Source of the DNA: an uncultured Atopobiaceae bacterium
GTDB taxonomy: Bacteria > Actinomycetota > Coriobacteriia > Coriobacteriales > Atopobiaceae
Assembly (NCBI GenBank): GCA_947581665.1
Contig: CANPVI010000008.1
Span: 1 to 21,711 of the forward strand
Length of the DNA stretch: 21,711 nucleotides
Reading direction: 5' to 3'
A model generated the notes under the pieces. That model searched no databases and was not told the DNA's origin. It saw only the letters and a program-made list of their open reading frames with translations. How positions within the stretch are numbered: the first letter of the stretch is position 1; each line of letters begins with the position of its first letter. Below are positions 6,348 through 14,180 of this stretch, piece after piece. The translations under genes were made by a program, and so were the position numbers.

Positions 6348-9300
6348 TTACGCGCCCCCTTTCACTGGCATGTTGGCGAAGATCCGGGCCAGCCGTTCGG
6401 CCATTTCGTCGCTGATGTCGTCCACGAGTTCCTTGATCCGGTCCTTGATGACCTCGAAAATTTCGTCGGCGCTCATTCCCTGGGTGCCCTGGATGATGAT
6501 TTCCGGGTTGAGGGCGATGGTAATGGGGATGTTTACGCCGCCCCCCATTTCTCCGCCCATTTCCCCGCCGTTCCCGGTGGTGGTGGTGTACGTCTGGGCG
6601 CCTGCGTCCTCTGCGTCGTCGACGCCGAGGAGGTCCCCGGCCTGCTGCCACACGGCAAGCCCGCGGGCCCTGTCGCCGCCGCCCAGGGGGATGATGGCCT
6701 CCGGGCCGTCCTCTGCCACTTGCGCCAGGTGTGGCGCGTTCATGATGCCGCCCTGGGCGTGCGCGCCGGCCGCCGATGCTCCGGCGGACTGGCCCGCGGA
6801 AAACGCGCCAGAGACGGTGTCCCACACTCCACCAAACCAATCGCCGATTTTGCTGAACCAACCGCTAACGGTTGACGCGATGGAGGAGCCCCACTCCGGC
6901 AGCGTTTCGGTGACGAAACCGGTGACGCTATCCCAAAGGCTCCCGAAAAATCCGGGGATGGTTTCGGTGAAAAACGTGGCGATCTTGTCGTAGGCGGTGT
7001 TGGCCCACTCCGGGATCGTCTCGGTCACGAAGCCGGTGACGCTGTCCCACAAACTGCCGAAAAACTCCGGGACGGTCTCACCGAAGAAGGTGCTGGCCTT
7101 TTCTGCGACGCCCTCCACCCATGCCGGCAGGGTCTCGGTGAAAAACGTGCCGACGCTGGTGAACAGATTCCCGAAAAACGTGGGGACGGTTTCGGTGAAA
7201 AACGTGCTTGCCCGCTCCGCCACGCCCTCGACCCATGCGGGGAGGGTGGACGTGAAAAACGTGCTGATGTCTGTGAATAGCCCGGTGAAAAACTCCGGGA
7301 CGGTCTGCGTGAAAAATGTGCCCGCCGCGCCGACGACGTAGCCGATGGCGTAGGGCACCTGTTCGGTCAAAAACGTGGGGATCGTCTCGGTGAAAAATCC
7401 GCCGACGGTTTCGCCCACTTTCCCGGCGAAGTCGCTGATGGCTGACCCGACGGCGCTGGCCGCCTCCGGGATTTTCTGCGTGATAAACTCCGGCAGGGTT
7501 TCGGTGAAAAATCCCCCGATGGCCTTGCCGATGTTATTGAGGGCGCCCCCTTCGTCGGTGGCGTCCGACAACGCTTTCCCGATGCTGCTGCCGCCCAAAA
7601 GGGCGCCGATGCCGCCGATGCCTGCGCCGACCGCTGCGCCGACGCCGGTGCCGATGACGGGCACCACGGAGCCGATGACGGGCACCACGGAGCCGATGGC
7701 CGCGCCGATTCCGGCGCCTGCCCCGACCATGCCGATTTTCGTGCCGCCCTTGACGTAGCTGTCTTTGGCGTCCTTGCCCGACTTCCCGGTCCCGCGGACG
7801 ATGTCCATGATCCCGGAGCCGATGCCCAGAATGCCGCCGAGGATGCCGGCGATGCTCCCGGCGCCTGCTGCGGCCGCGCCTGCTGCTGTGGTGGCCCCGC
7901 TCCCGAGGGCGCCTCCCACGCTGCCCAGTGTGCCGCCGATGCCGCCCTGCACCGCCAGAAGGGTCCCGTCCGCGCCGACAACGCTGGATTTCGACCCAAC
8001 CGTCAAAAGACGGGACAGCCAACTCCCGGCGGACGTCAAACCGCCCGCCGCCGTGGCCCCTGGGAGGGCCAGGGTGCCCCCTCCGGCCGCGGGTAATGCT
8101 GGCGTACCCCCGCCGCCCGTGAGGGCCTGGAGGGCCGTCCTCGCGCCGCCTGTGGCCCCTCCGCCGCCCAGGCCGCCGTAAATGTTCACGGTGGCCGCGG
8201 TGACGGTCATGGTGGAAACTGCGGAGCCCAACAGGCCCCCGCCGCCTCCGCCTCCGCCGGAGCCCTTGCCGAATAGTCCGGTGATGCCCCCGACGACGGA
8301 TTTGCCCGCCTGGATGCCGCGGGAGATCCCGCCCAGGAGCTTGCCGGCCGCGACGACGCCGGCCGCCGCGACGACGCCCTTGTGGTCGCTGGCCCACTCT
8401 GTCAGGGCCTCGCTGATGCTGTCCATGTCAAACCCGGTTTTGAAGCCCTCGATGAAACTGGCCCCGATGCTTGCGCCGTCCTCGACGGCGCCGGACGCGT
8501 CGAAACCTAACAGGGCCAGGAGCCCGGACGTGATGCCACTGCCCAGCGTTTCGCCGAAACCGGCGATTTTCTCGGTGAGCCACGGCTTGCCGGTGCTGTC
8601 CCACCATGCGGAGAACGGCTCCGCGACGATCTTGTCCCAGGCGATGCTCAACTTTCCCCACACGTCCGCGTTGGCCCATTCGTCGGATGCCGTAAATTCC
8701 GCGATGGTGCTGCGGAGCCCGTCGATCTTGCCGTCGACGAAGTCCATGACCTCACCGATGACGGTTTCGACGGCCGGCATTTTGGTCGTGAGCCAGTCTG
8801 CGAATTCGCGCACATACGGGGATAACCGCTCACCCAGGGCCAACTTCACGCCGTCGACCGCGGACTGAAGCAGGGTCATGCTGCCCTGCATGTTGTCGAG
8901 CATGGTGTCGCTCATTTGCTGCGCGGCGCCGTCGGCGTTGTAAATGGCCTCGGTTAGCTTGTTGTAATCCTCCTCGGACGTGTTCAAAATCGCCAGCAGG
9001 CCCTTTTGGGCCTCTGTGCCGGCGACGGTGTTGGCCAGCTCCGATTTCTGGGCTGCGGTCATGTTGACCGTCGCCCGGCGGAGCTCTGTCATGACGTCCA
9101 ACAACGGCCGCGCGCTGCCGTCGGAGTTGTAAAACTCGACGCCGAGCTTGCTGATGGCGTCCGTTGCGCCCGACGTGTTGGTGGACAAACGGGTCAACAT
9201 GCTATTGAGGGCGGTGCCGGCCATGGTGCCCTTGATGCCGCTGTTTGCCATGAGCCCGGTCGCCAGGGCCACGTCCTCGATGCTGTACCCCATGGCGCCG

Positions 9301-10088
9301 GCCATGGAGCCCACATACTTGAACGTTTCGCCCATCATGGAAACGTTGGTGTTCGCGTTGCTGGACGCCGCGGCCAACACGTCGGAGAAGTGCATGGCGT
9401 TCGATACGCCGGACGCGGTCGTGCCGCTTGCCGACAGCCCGAAGGCCGTCATGGCGTCGGTGACGATGTCCGACACGGTCGCCAGGTCCTCCCCGGACGC
9501 CGCTGCCAAATTCATGACGCCCGACAACGACGTGAGCATGTCCTCGGTTTTCCACCCGGCCATTGCCATATAGGTCAACCCATGCGCCGCCTCTTGCGCG
9601 GTGAATTTGGTGGTGGAGCCCATTTCTTTCGCCAGGGCTGTCAACGCTGCCATGTCGTCGGTCGTGGCTCCGCTGATGGCCTTGACCTGGGACATGGTGC
9701 TTTCAAACCCGCCGAATGTGTCCAGGACGTCCTTGGTGCTGACCGAAATGCCCAGGACCGCCCCGGCCTGCAATATCGGGTTGCGTAGCATGTTGAAAAT
9801 CCCTTGAAGGGGTGCTGTGGCCTTGTCTATCAGGCCGACGGTGAAATTCCACGCTTTCCCCGCGGCGCTGCTGATCTTTCTTTCGACGGTGGAGATGACC
9901 TGCGTGGCCTTGTCGACGGCGTTGAGGGTCATGTTCCACCTGGAGCCGGTCATTTTGTTTAGCCGGCTCTGCGTCTGCTGGAGCGTCTTGTCGAATGCGC
10001 TGACCTTTTTGGTGGCCGATGCAAAACCCGGCCCGGTCTTGTCCTCGACGACAAGCTCCTCGGTGATCCGCATGATCTCAGCCGCCAT
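6348..10088 (-). CDS. Tail tape measure protein (TP901-type)
   Basis: This 1246-residue protein is the longest in the window; tape measure length sets tail length. It starts at ATG 10088 with GAGGAGG 9 nt upstream, inside the chaperone extension. Residues 1-110 are coiled-coil-like and basic. Residues about 115-400 match the TP901 tape-measure core (TFGGFESTMSQVKAISGATT, LAKEMGSTTKFTAQEAAHGL, TYMAMAGWKTEDMLTSLSGV). Residues about 570-850 are Gly/Ala-rich and hydrophobic with probable membrane-spanning stretches. Residues about 855-1095 carry imperfect repeats built on FFTET-x-P-x-(F/W). The C-terminus includes AHAQGGIMNAPHLAQVAEDG and PEAIIPLGGGDRA, typical of these proteins. It ends 3 nt before the LysM gene. 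Confidence 0.93.
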   Translation of the reverse strand: MAAEIMRITEELVVEDKTGPGFASATKKVSAFDKTLQQTQSRLNKMTGSRWNMTLNAVDKATQVISTVERKISSAAGKAWNFTVGLIDKATAPLQGIFNMLRNPILQAGAVLGISVSTKDVLDTFGGFESTMSQVKAISGATTDDMAALTALAKEMGSTTKFTAQEAAHGLTYMAMAGWKTEDMLTSLSGVMNLAAASGEDLATVSDIVTDAMTAFGLSASGTTASGVSNAMHFSDVLAAASSNANTNVSMMGETFKYVGSMAGAMGYSIEDVALATGLMANSGIKGTMAGTALNSMLTRLSTNTSGATDAISKLGVEFYNSDGSARPLLDVMTELRRATVNMTAAQKSELANTVAGTEAQKGLLAILNTSEEDYNKLTEAIYNADGAAQQMSDTMLDNMQGSMTLLQSAVDGVKLALGERLSPYVREFADWLTTKMPAVETVIGEVMDFVDGKIDGLRSTIAEFTASDEWANADVWGKLSIAWDKIVAEPFSAWWDSTGKPWLTEKIAGFGETLGSGITSGLLALLGFDASGAVEDGASIGASFIEGFKTGFDMDSISEALTEWASDHKGVVAAAGVVAAGKLLGGISRGIQAGKSVVGGITGLFGKGSGGGGGGGGLLGSAVSTMTVTAATVNIYGGLGGGGATGGARTALQALTGGGGTPALPAAGGGTLALPGATAAGGLTSAGSWLSRLLTVGSKSSVVGADGTLLAVQGGIGGTLGSVGGALGSGATTAAGAAAAGAGSIAGILGGILGIGSGIMDIVRGTGKSGKDAKDSYVKGGTKIGMVGAGAGIGAAIGSVVPVIGSVVPVIGTGVGAAVGAGIGGIGALLGGSSIGKALSDATDEGGALNNIGKAIGGFFTETLPEFITQKIPEAASAVGSAISDFAGKVGETVGGFFTETIPTFLTEQVPYAIGYVVGAAGTFFTQTVPEFFTGLFTDISTFFTSTLPAWVEGVAERASTFFTETVPTFFGNLFTSVGTFFTETLPAWVEGVAEKASTFFGETVPEFFGSLWDSVTGFVTETIPEWANTAYDKIATFFTETIPGFFGSLWDSVTGFVTETLPEWGSSIASTVSGWFSKIGDWFGGVWDTVSGAFSAGQSAGASAAGAHAQGGIMNAPHLAQVAEDGPEAIIPLGGGDRARGLAVWQQAGDLLGVDDAEDAGAQTYTTTTGNGGEMGGEMGGGVNIPITIALNPEIIIQGTQGMSADEIFEVIKDRIKELVDDISDEMAERLARIFANMPVKGGA
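6850..7525 (-). repeat. Degenerate FFTET-P repeats inside the tape measure gene
   Basis: On the minus strand a motif coding for (T/G)FFTET(L/I/V)P followed by an aromatic-rich helix recurs about ten times. Longer near-copies are visible, for example SLWDSVTGFVTETIPEW and SLWDSVTGFVTETLPEW, and TLPAWVEGVAERASTFF and TLPAWVEGVAEKASTFF. Such repeats let tape measures change length in whole helical units. Confidence 0.8.
7653..7694 (-). repeat. Perfect 21-bp tandem duplication in the tape measure gene
   Basis: The 21-bp unit at 7653-7673 is repeated exactly at 7674-7694, keeping the frame and duplicating the peptide GSVVPVI within a hydrophobic Gly/Val stretch. Identity at every base, including third positions, suggests a recent slippage event. 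Confidence 0.9.
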
Positions 10089-10790
10089 TCATTCCCGCCT
10101 CCTCTTTCAATTTCTGCTCATTTTCGAGCGTCACTCGCATGGAGGCAAAACAAAACGCGCGGACGCCGCGGGGGGCATTCCAGACGACGTCGGGCATGAT
10201 CCCGACGCGCTGGAATATCTGATGCAACAACGTCGCGCGGCCGCCGGCCTCGATTAGTTTTTTGCGACTTCCTCCTCGGTCATTTCGTAGCCGCTGATGC
10301 TGTCCAGCTTCTCACAAATGGCGTTTTTCTCGCCCGCCTTGAGGAGCACGTCGACGGCCTCGATGCCGGTGGCCAGGTCCTTTGCTTTCCAGAGGGCCTT
10401 GTTGTCCCAGATTTTCTTGCGGTCCTCCGGGATGGTGGCCTCGTAAATCAACATGCACCGATATTTGACGGTGTCGACCTCCTCCGGGATGCGGAGCCCC
10501 GCCTGCGTCTTACTCTTGACGTACTTGGTGCAACGCTTACGGCAGCGGTTGAAATCGTCCTCACCCAACGGGTGGATGCGGAACGAAAACAGATCCTTGC
10601 CGCCCCGGCTGATGACGATTTCGACGCTTTCATCTTCGTCGTCCTTGTAATTGGCCGCGGCCAACAGATTGTTGAGGAGGTCGTCCTCCATGGCGCGGGC
10701 CGAGCCCTGCATTTCCTCCGGGGTGGCCGGGGTGAGGTCGTCCATGCCGTCGGTGTCGTTTCCGTTGAAGCCGATAACTCTGGTTCCCAT
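10078..10790 (-). CDS. XkdN-like tail assembly chaperone, -1 frameshifted long form
   Basis: A -1 slip on A AAA AAC (10257-10263) bypasses the TAA at 10254-10256 and continues for 59 codons: ...VAKN, then LIEAGGRATLLHQIFQRVGI, MPDVVWNAPRGVRAFCFASM, RVTLENEQKLKEEAGMNGG and TGA at 10078-10080. The long form would be 237 residues. The extension fills the otherwise unexplained gap before the tape measure, reads as a well-formed helical protein domain, and ends 11 nt inside the tape-measure gene. A GC-rich segment (GGCCGGCGGCCGCGCG) begins a few bases after the slippery site and could form a stimulatory stem. Tail chaperone genes are known to use such frameshifts. The heptamer and open extension are seen directly; actual frameshifting is inferred. 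Confidence 0.8.
10254..10790 (-). CDS. xkdN: XkdN-like tail assembly chaperone, short form
   Basis: The zero-frame product is 178 residues, starting at ATG 10790 with GGAGG 9 nt upstream. It has an acidic N-terminal region, then VEIVISRGGKDLFSFRIHPL, RCRKRCTKYVKSKTQAGLRI, VKYRCMLIYEATIPEDRKKI and a C-terminal acidic helix (MTEEEVAKN). This is the XkdN family of tail assembly chaperones, which coat the tape measure before the tube polymerises. As in lambda G/GT, such genes lie between tube and tape measure and often make a frameshifted longer product. Here the last codons are GCA AAA AAC TAA, a canonical -1 slippery site immediately before the stop. Confidence 0.88.
   Translation of the reverse strand: MGTRVIGFNGNDTDGMDDLTPATPEEMQGSARAMEDDLLNNLLAAANYKDDEDESVEIVISRGGKDLFSFRIHPLGEDDFNRCRKRCTKYVKSKTQAGLRIPEEVDTVKYRCMLIYEATIPEDRKKIWDNKALWKAKDLATGIEAVDVLLKAGEKNAICEKLDSISGYEMTEEEVAKN
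10257..10263 (-). promoter_or_regulatory. -1 ribosomal frameshift slippery heptamer A AAA AAC
   Basis: The heptamer is in the correct phase (xxA AAA AAC) relative to the short chaperone frame and is followed directly by the zero-frame TAA. After the slip the next codon is CTA (Leu) and the frame stays open to 10078. Confidence 0.82.
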
Positions 10791-10808
10791 AAAAATTTAC
10801 CTCCATGT

Positions 10809-10845
10809 AAAAAGTCTGGGGGCCGCGCCACTCCGGCGCGGCCCC
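10809..10845 (-). terminator. Terminator-like hairpin between tail tube and chaperone genes
   Basis: On the minus strand GGGGCCGCGCC (10835-10845) pairs perfectly with GGCGCGGCCCC (10819-10829) over 11 bp around a 5-nt loop. A T5 run follows after five bases (CAGAC). The gap between stem and T-run is longer than ideal, so partial termination or attenuation is more likely than full stop. It lies in the 78-nt gap after the tube gene, where it could keep sheath and tube transcripts in excess of chaperone and tape-measure transcripts. Confidence 0.6.
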
Positions 10846-10868
10846 TGGTATGTCCGATGTGTGCCCGG

Positions 10869-11327
10869 TTACGCCGCGTTGAGCAGGCTCTGAAGCTCCG
10901 GCGGGTCGTTGACGGTCATGTTCCAGGCCCGCTTGATGATGTCGCCGACGCTGGCATTCTGCAGGTCGATGTTACCGGCGGGGACGCACCCGCGGTAATT
11001 CATGCGCTGCGTGCTGCCGTTGCGGCCGTACACGACGCCCTGGAAAGTCCAGTCGGGCTGCTGCCCCTCGTGCATCATGTTGAAAACGTCCTGGATGAGG
11101 TAGTCGTCCTCAATGGTGATCTGGGACGCCGTCAGGGTGACCTTGTACGACTGGAGGACGTCATGCTCCTGGGCGTCGCCCAACGGCTGATAGGTGCCGT
11201 TGGTGACGTTGACCTGCACCTGGAAATTCTCCACGGTGGCCAGGAGAACGCCGTCCCCGTTATACAGGGCGGCGTCCTTGCCGGTGAGGGCGAAGCGGGT
11301 GTCCTGCGGTCCTCTGTTGTTATACAT
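10869..11327 (-). CDS. xkdM: Tail tube protein (XkdM-like)
   Basis: The 152-residue protein directly follows the sheath gene (21 nt gap), with AAAGGAGG 9 nt before ATG 11327. It has the XkdM tube pattern: RFALTGKDAALYNGDGVLLA, VENFQVQVNVTNGTYQPLGD, SYKVTLTASQITIEDDYLIQ, DWTFQGVVYGRNGSTQRMNY, ending in a helix. Tube proteins polymerise as hexameric rings along the tape measure inside the sheath. Length agrees with the family. A terminator-like hairpin follows the stop. Confidence 0.9.
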   Translation of the reverse strand: MYNNRGPQDTRFALTGKDAALYNGDGVLLATVENFQVQVNVTNGTYQPLGDAQEHDVLQSYKVTLTASQITIEDDYLIQDVFNMMHEGQQPDWTFQGVVYGRNGSTQRMNYRGCVPAGNIDLQNASVGDIIKRAWNMTVNDPPELQSLLNAA

Positions 11328-11348
11328 GCTGCTTTACCTCCTTTCCGC

Positions 11349-12752
11349 TTACGCGTCCGGCGCATACCGGAAACGGTAGGCCAGGTAGATAAACTCGACG
11401 CTGTCGATGTCGTCAACCTCGACGATAAACCAGGCGCTGTCGCCCTGGGCGGGGTTGGTTTCGTCCTCGTAGGCGTCGCCCTGGAGGAGCTTCTTTTCCC
11501 CAACCATGCGGGAAATGACGCCCTTGATGGCCGCGATGATGGTGGCCCGGCCGTCGGGGTCGTTGTTGATCTTGCCGATGAGGGCGTCCAACGTGTCCCC
11601 GGTCCGCTGCATGAGCTCGAAACGGGTTTTACAACGCCGGATTTTCTTCCAGCCCTCGTCCATGTTGCCGTCCGGGGTGATGAGGGTGTTGATGCCCTGC
11701 TCGATCCACACCTGGCCCGCGGTGTTGGTCGTCAAAACCAGGCAGCCGCGCTGCAGGGCGGTCTCGATCTCGCTGGGCGTCAACTTCTCCGCCAGGGACG
11801 CCATGCCGGAAATGACGGTGTGCGTCAACGACAGGTTGGTCGCCACGGACGCGATCATGCCGCCGATGCGGGCGGCCATGAGCCAGCCCTCATACTTGAC
11901 GCCGGCGGACGACGTCGCGGAATTGAGGACGTAGATGATCTTTTCGTCGTTGTACGCGGCCGCGTGCTGCATACGGGTGTCCAGCGCGATGCTCTTGGGC
12001 TCGGACAGGCACGCCATGGTGTAGCTGCCGTTGCTGTAGATGCGGTCGATCCACGCCTGGACCAACGCGTGGACGCTGACGTCGTCGGTGTCCACACACA
12101 GGCAGTTGCCGTCGGTGGAATACAACGCGTCCAGGCCGGCGCTGTACTCGGTGGTGGTGGCGGTGGGCTGTTCCCCGCCGGTGAGGGGTTCCTGCGTGAT
12201 CTCCGCCAGGGTGCCGTCGCCGTCGTCGACCTTGGTGGCGATGAAATCCTTGGTGCCCTCGGTGATGGCGGCCACGAGCCCGTCGGCCTCTTTGCCGTCG
12301 GCCGCAAACGTGACCCGGCAAAACTCGGTCGTGCCCTCGTAGATGATGCACTCCCGGCCGGCCCCGATGAGGCTGTCCCGGATGCTGACGGTGAAAGCCC
12401 GGTCGCCCACGTAGGCGCCGGTGATCTTCACGGCGTCGGCCTCGCTGCCGTCCTTGAGGGTGACGCTGGGCGCGGCGCCGCCGGTGCCGATGCGGACGAA
12501 ATGCCCGGACGTGAGCCCGCCGTTGAACATTTCGGTGATGAGATTCTCGGTGTTGCCGCTGCCGAAAATCCTGTTGACGTTGGTGTCGGGGGTGAAATCG
12601 ACGACGGTGTTGAGCGGGCCCCAATTCGCGCGGATCAGGCCCAGGCCGACGCCGTTGCGGGCGCCGGCGATGGGGCCGGTGCCGGTCTTATACCGGCGCT
12701 GATACACGCCAGGGCGGATTTTCCGCTCACCGACGATAAACGTGCCAGCCAT
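11349..12752 (-). CDS. xkdK: Contractile tail sheath protein (XkdK-like)
   Basis: This 467-residue protein is the sheath that contracts around the tail tube to drive injection. It begins AGTFIVGERKIRPGVYQRRY, the typical sheath start in which residues following the G-V-Y motif lead into VGLGLIRANWGPLNTVVDF. The middle contains a variable beta domain (about 90-200), then the conserved core with EGWLMAARIGGMIASVATNL, then TPSEIETALQRGCLVLTTNT, and the C-terminal FIVEVDDIDSVEFIYLAYRF. Length and order fit PBSX XkdK. AAGGAGG lies 7 nt before ATG 12752. It establishes the window as a contractile-tail phage. Confidence 0.93.
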   Translation of the reverse strand: MAGTFIVGERKIRPGVYQRRYKTGTGPIAGARNGVGLGLIRANWGPLNTVVDFTPDTNVNRIFGSGNTENLITEMFNGGLTSGHFVRIGTGGAAPSVTLKDGSEADAVKITGAYVGDRAFTVSIRDSLIGAGRECIIYEGTTEFCRVTFAADGKEADGLVAAITEGTKDFIATKVDDGDGTLAEITQEPLTGGEQPTATTTEYSAGLDALYSTDGNCLCVDTDDVSVHALVQAWIDRIYSNGSYTMACLSEPKSIALDTRMQHAAAYNDEKIIYVLNSATSSAGVKYEGWLMAARIGGMIASVATNLSLTHTVISGMASLAEKLTPSEIETALQRGCLVLTTNTAGQVWIEQGINTLITPDGNMDEGWKKIRRCKTRFELMQRTGDTLDALIGKINNDPDGRATIIAAIKGVISRMVGEKKLLQGDAYEDETNPAQGDSAWFIVEVDDIDSVEFIYLAYRFRYAPDA

Positions 12753-12982
12753 TATTTGACCTCCTTATTGGCGAATTCCGTGATGATCTTTTTGGCGTCC
12801 GCCACGGTGGCGGACTTGATGCCCGACATGCGGAGGGCCGCGGTGGCGATGTCGGGGGACACGCCGAAAACCTTGCGGGCGGCCCCGATGAGCTCCGCCG
12901 CCGAATACACGGCGGGGGGCTTTTTGGCGCCGGAGCCCTTTTCCGCAGCCGGGGCCGCGGGCGCGGTGTTTTCCTTGCTCAT
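12752..12982 (-). CDS. Small pre-sheath helical protein
   Basis: The 76-residue protein starts at ATG 12982 with AAAGGAGG 10 nt upstream. Residues 1-24 are a low-complexity Ala/Pro/Lys region. Residues 25-76 form a compact helical module (VYSAAELIGAARKVFGVSPD, IATAALRMSGIKSATVADAK, IITEFANKEVK) resembling the small YqzN/YkzM-type proteins encoded just before the tail sheath in PBSX-like phages. Its function is not known to me. The last base of its TAA is the first base of the sheath ATG (TAATG), and the sheath ribosome binding site lies inside this gene, so the two are likely translated together. Confidence 0.7.
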   Translation of the reverse strand: MSKENTAPAAPAAEKGSGAKKPPAVYSAAELIGAARKVFGVSPDIATAALRMSGIKSATVADAKKIITEFANKEVK

Positions 12983-12998
12983 GCTCTTTTAGCCTCCT

Positions 12999-13874
12999 TT
13001 AATCGTTGGTGTGGATGTGGTTGATGCCGTGATGATACGGGGGATTCTTCAAAATCCCCCAGGTCGCTTTCTTCAGGTGGATTTGGCCGTGGACCAACGG
13101 GTCCAGGGTGGTATCGGCCCGAATGCTCCGCAGGAACATGGGGGACGTGTCCATCATAATGACCTCCCCGCGACGCGAGAGGTCGTCAACTATGGCCCTG
13201 ATCCACCGCGCCCGGCTGCTTGCGCCGGGCGCGAAAATGTGGCAGATGACGGTGCCCTCCAACCATGCGACGGTCCGATATTCCAGGCCCAGCTCGTAGC
13301 TCTCCAAACGGCAATAAACCGCCGGGTGCTCCTCTGACGGCTCGGTGAAATCGGGCAGGTCCGCCCGGCCGATGATGGTGATTTCCGGGTAATTCTCCCG
13401 GAAATATTTCTGCATGGCCAGGACGGGGTCCGGGTCGCTGGTGATTTGCTCCGGGAATGCGTACATGTCGAAGGTGACGGTGACGCCGATGACCTTTTCG
13501 ACGACGGTTTCCCGGCTGCTGCGGAATGTCTGCGACGCCTGCCATGAAAAGCTGCAGGGGGCGTCCTCCTCCGGCGCCATGATGACGCCGCAGAGGACGG
13601 CCCGGATCGTTGGCTCGATGTCCTCCGGGGCCGGGCCGTCCTCGGTACACCACACGTCGACGTATAACGTGCCGGCTGTCTGCCGGTCTGGGTCTCCCCG
13701 GAGGTCCAAGCCGTAGCTGATCCTCGGATATTGGCGGGCGTCGGTCCAGCCCCTGTCGGTGTCCTCCGGGCACGGGCCGAAAAAAACGCCCGGTTTCCCG
13801 TCGAATTGGGCCAGCTTTACGCTGCCGAAATCCGCGCCGGAAATCCGGGTGAATAGCAATTCCTCCAACTTCAT
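12999..13874 (-). CDS. Probable tail terminator/neck protein, possibly two similar domains
   Basis: The 291-residue protein starts at ATG 13874, overlapping the previous stop (ATGA); there is little ribosome binding site of its own, so translation is likely coupled. Position just before the sheath gene is where tail terminator proteins are encoded. Two halves look alike. The first, about residues 1-135, has YPRISYGLDLRGD, AGTLYVDVWCTEDGPAPEDI and VIGVTVTFDMYAFP. The second, about 136-291, has AVYCRLESYELGLEYRTVAW, LEGTVICHIFAPGASSRARW and IRAIVDDLSRRGEVIM. Both combine beta strands with a helix followed by a strand, as in lambda gpU-like tail terminators. Usual members are about half this length, so this may be a duplication or fusion. 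I assign the function mainly from position. Confidence 0.5.
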   Translation of the reverse strand: MKLEELLFTRISGADFGSVKLAQFDGKPGVFFGPCPEDTDRGWTDARQYPRISYGLDLRGDPDRQTAGTLYVDVWCTEDGPAPEDIEPTIRAVLCGVIMAPEEDAPCSFSWQASQTFRSSRETVVEKVIGVTVTFDMYAFPEQITSDPDPVLAMQKYFRENYPEITIIGRADLPDFTEPSEEHPAVYCRLESYELGLEYRTVAWLEGTVICHIFAPGASSRARWIRAIVDDLSRRGEVIMMDTSPMFLRSIRADTTLDPLVHGQIHLKKATWGILKNPPYHHGINHIHTND

Positions 13875-14161
13875 CCGCCGGGGCCGCCGGTGTCTGCCGG
13901 GTGCTTGTTGATGGTTTCCATGTCCGCGGTCCAGGAAATTTCCCACAGGCCCGCCTCGACCTCTCCCGCCTCGATGGTGAAGAAGTTGGTGACGTTGCGG
14001 ATGCCGGGCTGCCAAATGACGCGGATTTCCTCGCGCGTCACAAGGACGACAAGCCCGTTTCGGGCTTCATCCCACGCGCTATATTTCGCGCGGATGAAAT
14101 TGCCCTTTTCGATGGCCTCGGTGTTGAAAACCGAGCCGTCTGCCTTGATGATCAGATCCAT
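13871..14161 (-). CDS. Small phage protein of unknown function
   Basis: The 96-residue protein starts at ATG 14161 with GAGGAGGG 7 nt upstream. It is predicted largely beta: LIIKADGSVFNTEAIEKGNF, NGLVVLVTREEIRVIWQPGI, then TNFFTIEAGEVEAGLWEISW. The C-terminus is a short Gly/Pro-rich tail. I do not recognise the family. It sits between the gp10-like gene and a tail-terminator-like gene, so a neck or tail-completion role is possible. Its TGA overlaps the next ATG (ATGA). Confidence 0.7.
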   Translation of the reverse strand: MDLIIKADGSVFNTEAIEKGNFIRAKYSAWDEARNGLVVLVTREEIRVIWQPGIRNVTNFFTIEAGEVEAGLWEISWTADMETINKHPADTGGPGG

Positions 14162-14180
14162 TGGCTTTCCCTCCTCTCAA

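Noticed and set aside
10572..12992. An 806-codon open frame on the plus strand
   Set aside because: It lies opposite the sheath, tube and chaperone genes, which have clear families and ribosome binding sites. Its low-complexity Gly/Val/Asp/Arg composition is typical of an antisense shadow in GC-rich DNA.
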